Shown piece by piece: positions 32,701-41,700 of a DNA stretch of 64,000 nucleotides. The DNA comes from Mytilus trossulus (Eukaryota > Mollusca > Bivalvia > Mytilida > Mytilidae). Every line of letters begins with the position of its first letter. Position 1 is the first letter of the stretch. The position numbers and the translations under genes were made by a program. A model generated the notes under the pieces. That model had not been told where the DNA came from and did no database searches. It saw nothing but the letters and a program-made list of their open reading frames with translations. The stretch spans positions 36,594,692 through 36,658,691 of the forward strand of contig NC_086380.1 in NCBI RefSeq assembly GCF_036588685.1, written 5' to 3'.

Positions 32701-35700
32701 AAATTTCCTAAAAATATGTGTGTAGTACTTTATGCATTTTTAAAACTATGTCATTTTTCTAAATCATTATTCTTTGAAACAAATCTATTCACTTGGAAAT
32801 GTATCTTTAACTTTGTATATAACAGAGATACAAGTATACTTACATTTATATATTACAGAGATACATGTATACTTACATTTGTATATTACAGAGATACATG
32901 TATACTTACATTTGTATATTACAGAGATACATGTATTCTTACATTTGTATATTACAGAGATACATGTATACTTATATTTGTATATTACAGAGATACATGT
33001 ATACTTACATTTGTATATTACAGAGATACATGTATACTTACATTTGAATATAACAGAGATACATGTATACTTACATTTGTATATTACAGAGATACATGTA
33101 TACTTACATTTGTATATTACAGAGATACATGTATTCTAACCTTTGTATGTGAAGGGTCAAGCATCTTAGCCGGTGCAGTTATATTTTCTGTATTAGGATA
33201 TTTGGCAAAGAAATATTCTATACCTATCGAAGATGTCGTAAAGTCAGGTATGACATAACTGTAATGAAAAGAAACTATCTGACTATATGGTCTTTGCTCA
33301 ACGTTAAAACCTGCTATAGTTGTTGATTTCTATGTCATTTGGTCTCATGTGATGAGCTGTCTCATTGACAATCATATCTTCTTTTTTATATTATATCGGC
33401 ACTGCGTTTCTTGTAATGAGCATTGTACATAATACATTAAACTACATATTCTAATATTAAAGTGGTCATCATTTAAAATATTCACAAACTGACGTTTATT
33501 TTGCAGTTTACGGGGCGCCGAATGGGACTCTTGTGGTTTTGTACTCGAAATTCAATTTTGTACGGACAAAAGTGACTTTTGGTCAACAAAAATTAGTTCA
33601 GTGTAACAAAATTTGCTACATACTTAAACTTAAAATTTTGTCAAACAAAATTATCTTTCAGTGAACAAAAGTCACTACCGTCATGACAAAATTCATTTTA
33701 GTTACACAGTCTCACAAAATTGAGACAAAATTCAATTTTTTCTGACAAAAGTCAATTTTGTCTCACAAAAGTCAATTTTGTCCCACAAAAGTCAATTTTG
33801 TCTCACAAAAGTCAATTTTGTCCCACAAAAGTCAATTTTGTCTCACAAAAGTCAATTTTGTCTCACAAAAGTGAAATTTGTCTCACAAAAGTCAATTTTG
33901 TCGTCTCAAAATTGAATTTTGTCGTCACACAAGTGAATTTTGTCGTCACAGAATTGACTTTTGTGAGACAAATTTTGTCTAAAAAAATTGAGATAAACTT
34001 CAATTTTGTCAATTTTGTCTCTCTCACAAAATTGAATTTTGTCGTCACAAAAAATAATTTTGTTGTCACAAAAATTAATTTTGTCGTCACAAAAATTAAT
34101 TTTGTCGTCACAAAATCGTTTTTTGTGAGACAAAATTGACAAAATTGAATTTTGTCCCACATAAGTCAATTTTGTCTCACAAAAGTCAATTTTGGCTCAC
34201 ACAATTGACTTTTGTGTTTTAATTTCCATGTCAGGTAACAAAAGTCAATTTTGTATGCAAATAAGTTTATATTTGCATACCTTTTTGACTTTTGTCATGA
34301 CAAAATTGAATTTTGTCTACAAAAATGAATTTAGTCTACAAAAAATTAATTTTGTCTACAAAAAATGAATTTTGTCTACAAAAAATGAATTTTGTCATCA
34401 CAAAATTGAGTTTATCATGAAACAAGTCTGTATCACATAGTTTTGTAAGACAAAAATGATTTTGTTATGACAGAATTGAATTTTGTACAAAACCACAAGA
34501 GTCCCATTCGGCGCCCCGTACTGTTGGATTAACTAAAGTCTTATTTTGTTTGATTTATGAAGTTTAAAAATGCCCAATATTTTTACCTGGCGGAATCACC
34601 TATGGTATCTAAAGAAACGTAAAGGTAAAGGAAGCATCAATAGAATATTTTAAAATTCAAGGTCTTATGAATAGTAGCAACCCGTCTGAACTGAAAAATC
34701 TGTGCAAGTTTATAAGAATTATTATTAAATGCCTAGAATCTCCTGAGTAATCACTTTATGTCTCTATTTTACATTTGTATTTAAAATTTATACTATGTTA
34801 ATTTATTTGTATATGTCTCTGTACCGTTGTACTTTGGTTTATGAGAATAAAGATATATATAGAACAGCAACCAAGCGACAAGGTCGTTTGATGGAACTTA
34901 ATTAGATAAAAATGTATTTATTCTAGTTATAGTCCTTTAATAGACCGTTATTATTTGTCCTGCGCTTTATGGGATAAAAACATTCATCATGACGGGGCCA
35001 AATCGAATAGACATGATTCAATGTAAAATTGTTATCTTGCTTATGATAATTTGTTTAATGTAAATATATTTAATGTTTCGATTTCAGTAGTTTTTTTATA
35101 AATTACTTACTATATATTTTGTCGACATGATATTACATTACAACAATATTAAATTAAACTTACCACATGGCACTATCGTGTGTGTATTCAATTTGAAACT
35201 TTTTTATATTCAATTTTGAGGCTGTGGTTATGTGTCTAAAGTTGAGTAATCTACCGCTGGTCTATGGGCGTTAGTAAATTATGACCAGCCACGACAAATC
35301 CAGACTTATGGAGGTAGAAAGTCATTGTGAGAAAAACGCCGTTAACTATATGTGACTAGCCACTTCAAGGCTTAGGAGGGTACATTGTCTATAATATGCT
35401 TTTTGAATATTTATCTAGAAGATCTAGTCATGTTATTATGACATATTTGTTGTAAAAGCAACGAGTCATTTCGAATACCGGTATGAAAATGAGACTGTTC
35501 TATGACAACTTATATTTATTGAAGGCACAAATTTATAAAACACAAAATTAGGTATTTATTGGCTCTTAGTGATTTTTAATAACGTATTTGAATAAAATAT
35601 CAAAGAATTAAATGTACTACAATGCAAACAAATTGATCCTTATCTCTATTTTAGAGTGTTCTCATATATGCATTTGATACGGTGAATTTATTAAGGATAT

Positions 35701-38700
35701 ATTTCTATTTTAGAACATGTATATGATTTAAACTTGTTGAAATATGTTTAAAAGGAATAGGTCCGGTAAGGACTGAATTTGGCCTCATATTTCAGGTTCA
35801 TCTGATGATAGATTTTGACCACTTTTTAAACACTTAAGTGTCTATTTTATTTAAATCAAGTAGTTTTTGTCAAAGATTTTAACTGATTTAGTCATTAAAA
35901 ACGATCCGATTCAAGCTCAAATATGAAAAATCTACCAAATATGCCGAAAAGTGTCACTTTTCAGACGGTTTTTGTCAAAAATGAAAGTGGCCACCACATC
36001 AATTTAAAATCTAGATTCAAATATTTTTTACTTAAACTAAATAGTTATCAAAAGTACCAGGATTATAATTTTATACGCCGACGCGCGTTTCGTCTACATA
36101 ATACTTAAACTTTTTCAAAACTTATATATTATATATATTAAACGGGTGTCATTCGGTTTATCGAGAGAAATGAGCGTGAAAGAATATCTAACGGCGGTCA
36201 AGTATTGAGCGACGATCGTGAAAGTTCTGGTAACGGATTGTGAAAGACATTTAATCGAGAAGACATATGAAAGGTCAATACATATTCTAATTAGATTAAT
36301 TACACAGACAAATTTACGACAAAATAAAACTGTCTGTCAAAATGGTTCAACATTATGATCAGTATGTGAGAATATCCAGTTTTAAAAGTACATAGTTATT
36401 ACATAACAACAAAAGGCAGATTGCTTCTCGACATTTCAATGACATAAAAAAAAATGTGAACAAACATGATTTTTCACAAATTCGACTAGAAAACCTACTT
36501 TAATACGAATAAGAGCATTCAATTTGAATTAATCAAATGGTTCTTATAGTTATTTTGTATAAACATAATCTGAAACTTGGTAAATAAAGAACTATTTACA
36601 CAAAAAAGGATTTTATGGATCGTGAAAGATCGTGTACCGTAGTTTTGAAGATCGTGAAAAGGATCGTGAAAAATATGATGCTACGAAGGCGTTCAAATTG
36701 TTCTTCAATTATATCATAGTTAATATTTGTTATTAGTATTGAGAAAAGCTATATAGGTCAACATCCTCAATAGGTTTAAGCTTTTAAAAGTATAAATATT
36801 TTCAGAAAATGAAATGTAAAATAGTTGGATGATTGTAGGATGAAGCTTTGTATTGTTATGTGAAGTACTCACTTATCACGAGTTATAGGATACCCACATT
36901 TGGTATATTGGATCCTATAAACTACATGTCCGTCATGACAGGATTCACCTGACCCCGAATTTGCCTTATTTCATGGATGAAGATTCATTTTTGTGGTCAA
37001 GTCCGTATCGCGGATTCGTTAAGATTTAGGATAAGTATCTGTTGTTATGATTGTGAGGTGTACATTTTCGACTTTTGCAAGGCTTCAACTGACATTGAAC
37101 CCATAGTCATGCATCATTCGGCATATGTTGTCTAGCCTTTGGATATGTATCTGTATTCTATAGCGCCATGGTATTTCGTGTAAGGTGTCAGGTCTGTTTG
37201 CATGTTTCATAAATGACCATAATGACGTCAATTGTATTTGATATATTGAATGATAGTAATATGTCTATGTCTGGCTGTCGGTCATGGTTCATATACTTTT
37301 GACCTTATGTTTCGAATTAATTAATTGGCCAGCATAACTTTTATATTTGTCAGTTTCTAAGGCACTGTAAGGATCGGAACACATTTATTTCGTCCACGGG
37401 ATATTTGTAGAGATCTGTATGTCATGGTTCATCTGACCTTGCACTCTTTTTATTAACCATTGACAATCATAATTTAAAAAAAAATGTGGTATGATTGCCA
37501 AAGAGACAATTATCCACAAGAGACCGAAGTGACACAGACATTTACAACTATAGGTCACCGTGCGGCCTTCAACAATGAGCAAAGCCCATACCCCATAGTC
37601 AGCTATAAAAGGCCCCCATAGTGACAATGTAAAACAATTAAAACGAGAAAACTAACGGCCTTATTTGTTTAAAAACAAAATGAACGAAAACCAAATATGT
37701 AACACATAAACAAACAAAAACCACTGAATTACAGGCTCCTGACTTTGGACAGGCACATACATTAATAATGTGGCGGGGTTAGACACGTTAGCGGAATCCC
37801 AACCATCCCCCGAGTCTGGCACAGTGGTATAACTGTTCAACATAAGAACGAACTATAAAATCAATTGAATAGGCTCATTTCATCAGATGGACAAAAATAC
37901 ATTAAGCGCATTAAGCGCATTTGACACTTCTAGTAAAACCCTTGATTTTATAGACGTTCCATAAAATTAACTATCATAAGTAAAGCAGACGAGACATTAC
38001 AGCATTTGCGATCTAGTATTCTATAGTCTGTAGTATATAGTTAAATCAATCCACATCTGCGTTGTATATACATAACTTAAGAAAGTACTGTTGCACAAAA
38101 TTTTGGTTATCGTTCAATCTCAAATTACTCATGAAAGATGCTGTTTTGCTGTAATTTTTTGTTTGGTGGATATCGTTTTGGTTTAAACGTTGCATATCCA
38201 TATTATTGGCTATATAGTGTCAGTCTGCCAAAATTGCACTTGACCGATTCTCAGAGCTGAATCTTTCAAACTTATCTAGAGATGTTTTAGTTGTTGTTCT
38301 TTAACTTTCGATGTAAAGCGTTGAATAAAAAAAACATAGCTTTAATGTTTGTCCTTATCAAAATAGTAACAGGCTTCAACCAGTTGCAGGTTTATCAAAT
38401 GGTAAAAGAAATACTGATTTCTAATTACTAGTAATAAGTCTTGACACGCATTATCTTTCACGATCAAAATAATGCGTTGCCTGATCTTTCACGATCAAGT
38501 TTGATGGATATTCAACAAATTCAAGGTTATCATTATACAAATTAATGCTTTTAAGAGAAGAACATACCTTAATTTTACTGTACTATCAGATACACCAAAG
38601 ATTACATTTCAAATATATCACGATGAACTGAAACATGACCATTATAGTAACAAAAAGCGTGTTATAGGTAATTAATTGCATATACATGCATTGCGCCCAT

Positions 38701-41700
38701 TGTGTTTTTTCATAAAGTACTGCATAATTTCTCTTTCTTATTTCACAGTTATGTTGGGGAAGTTAAACCATTTTGACAGACAATTTTTTTTATTCGGATT
38801 TGTTCCGCGTTTAAAAATTAAGCGATATTTTTAAAGATTCTGACCTAGAATTTCCATTAAATGTCATTCACGATCCGTTACCAGAGATTTCACGATCGTC
38901 GCTCAATACTTGACCGCCGTTAGATATTCTTTCACGCTCATTTCTCTCGATAAACCGAATTACACCCGTGATATAGGTCGGCGTCCGCAAAAGAGAAGCA
39001 AATGAAAGTGTTTATCCCTTCTTCACAATACGTTTTTCATTGAATCTCGATATTTATCATGTTTATAATTTTATAATAACAATGACGTTCTACCTCCATT
39101 AGCCTGCAAATGTCATGGCGGGTCACATTATTATTATGAGGAATAGCCATAATTCATTTTCGGCCAAAATATGGTCTTAAATGATATACAATTGAAATTC
39201 ATTAATACAAAAAGCAAATAAAAATCAGTAAAAGAAAAACACTTCACTCCGGTATAATTAATAAAAAAAAAGGAAGATATTATTAAAAAGATAAGAAAGA
39301 AGTCAGTAACAAATAATGCTTGTAAATGGCGTAAACCTGCTTAAAGAATGTGCTCTAATATCGATGACTAACATTCGTCTATGTAGATTTTATTTTTATT
39401 TTCATTAACTGTATAAAGCCAAATAAACAATTTGAGTAATGTAGAGGTTTTTACGAGTAAGTTTCAAAATGTAATTATCACCCAGATAAGAGATGAGATG
39501 TGGATAAGACTCAAATATCAATTGCGTTTTGGGACTTACTCCATTTTTTCTATGATTTGTGGGTAAAACGCACAAGCAGTTTTAAGAATAAAGGATTATA
39601 AAAATGAGTTAACGTTAACAACGGTTATTAATTACATGCAATATTTATTAGGTCCTGGACTCGGTTTTGTTGCGTATCCAGAGGCTCTAGCCCATCTTCC
39701 AGGACAAAACATCTGGACAATTTTATTCTTTATCATGCTGCTTAGTTTAGCCCTTGATTCAAGAGTAAGTATTTAAAAATAAGTGGAATTTTCAAATAAT
39801 TGAGAAATTATATTTCTGGTCAACGATTTATAAATATGCCTAATCGCAAATTGCCATGTGTATTCAAGGAAGAATTGATTGAACGCAAATTTAACACCGT
39901 ATCGCATGTTCAATCGCCGTGATATATACTAAAATAGTGATGAAAATTGCAAATGAAAAACTCTTAGAATTAGACAATCAGGAGTGGAAAAAAGATTTAT
40001 TCAATGACAAAGCCAACGAGATAAACGGCAATAAACTGCGCACATACAGACTCTACAAAAACAATGTATCTGTGGGACCATATGTTCGGCAAAATTTACC
40101 AAAATCGCAAAGAAGACTTATGGCTATGTTCCGCGCGGGTTCGCTACCGTTAGCGCTTGAAACAGGACGTTACTCCAGGCCGCCAGTACCAGTTCAAAAC
40201 AGACTTTGTCAATTCTGTAATTTAAGCGAAGTTGAAACCGAAAAACATTTTCTAATGAAATGTGACTTGTACAGTGATTTAAGATTTGACATTTTTTATG
40301 AAGCTTCAAAACATATTGTTAACTTTCAAAATATTAGTATGGACGAAAAATTTATTGAAATAATGAATTGTGATACGATTCAAAAACTATTATGTAAACA
40401 ACTGCATAAATTTTTCACTCGAAGGAAACTGTATGTAGATATCTGATCTAAAACTTTTGTAAACAACCTTTTATCGAAGAATTTTTATTCAAAAGTAAAC
40501 AGCATATTTTTATTAACTTATTAATCTTGTTTAGTATTTAACTTACTTGTCTATGAATTTTTATCATGAAAATACTCTGTCAATCAAATATTTTTAATAT
40601 TTTACTTTTTTTTCTTTTTCATTTTACATTTTATTCTAAACCTGAAAGTTTGTTTTTTTACCCAGAATTTTAAAAAGAATTTTGATGAAACAATTCAATG
40701 AAATGAAAATGGTTATTAGTATACATGTTTATAACTTTGTAATATATTTTTACAGTGTCTCATAAGTCAATTTGTTTGGCTGGGTGTTGATTATTTTAAA
40801 TATTGTATATGTTTTACTGTATATTGTTCAGATGTTAATCAATACGTGACACTTTAATAAAATAATTTATTATTATTATTATTTATATAACTAATCTTAA
40901 GAGTATAAAGAAACATTCATTTATCATACTTAACATAATAGTACTCACCATAAACCGATAACTGTGGCATGGCATGGTCCACTCTACATACTGATTTATA
41001 ACCTTTGTATATAAAAAAAAATGTTACACAAAGAATATGCGTATTAAAATAAATTAATGCTATAAAGTACCACGTCTCTAGCACAAACGTTAAGCGGAAT
41101 GTCGAATTTGGATTGTCAATTAGGGATTTTCCGTTCGGAGATGTCAAGTTTAAGATATTTACAATGTACCTTAAAGACTATTGATCACTTCTACAATCTG
41201 CAAGACAAATTGATTATTTACTCTTTTTTTCAGTTTGGTAGTTTTGAGTGCGTTGTAATAGCAGCTATTGACATCTGGCCTTCTTTATTGAGGAAAAGAA
41301 CAATTGTGATCATTGTATTGTGTTGTTTCTTTACATTGTCTGGAATAATTTTCTGTTTCCAGGTAATCGTTAACTCAAATATGCTCTTCAGTTCCGTACT
41401 CTGTTTTATGTCTTTTTTAATTAGCGCGTCCTTTATGCGTCTTGCGTATACAATTTTGATTTTAGTATATGATGAGTTTCATACTTTCATATTTTGACAA
41501 TAAAGTTCATACACAGAAGAAACATGTTTAAAATGTCGAGACTACATATATGAAACAATACAGGACACGACAACATTTTAATCTACAATGTATACCGACA
41601 TTAATAACATACACCGTACAAATGTAATGCACTAGAAGCGCAATTTGTCAATGTATGTCCTTTCAGTGATGTTTTCGCGGGGAAAAAAAAGAGTTAAAAA

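Noticed and set aside
33720..34169. Open frames of 87-139 codons on both strands
   Set aside because: They lie in the palindromic 20-mer array; codon content simply mirrors the repeat and no domain is present.
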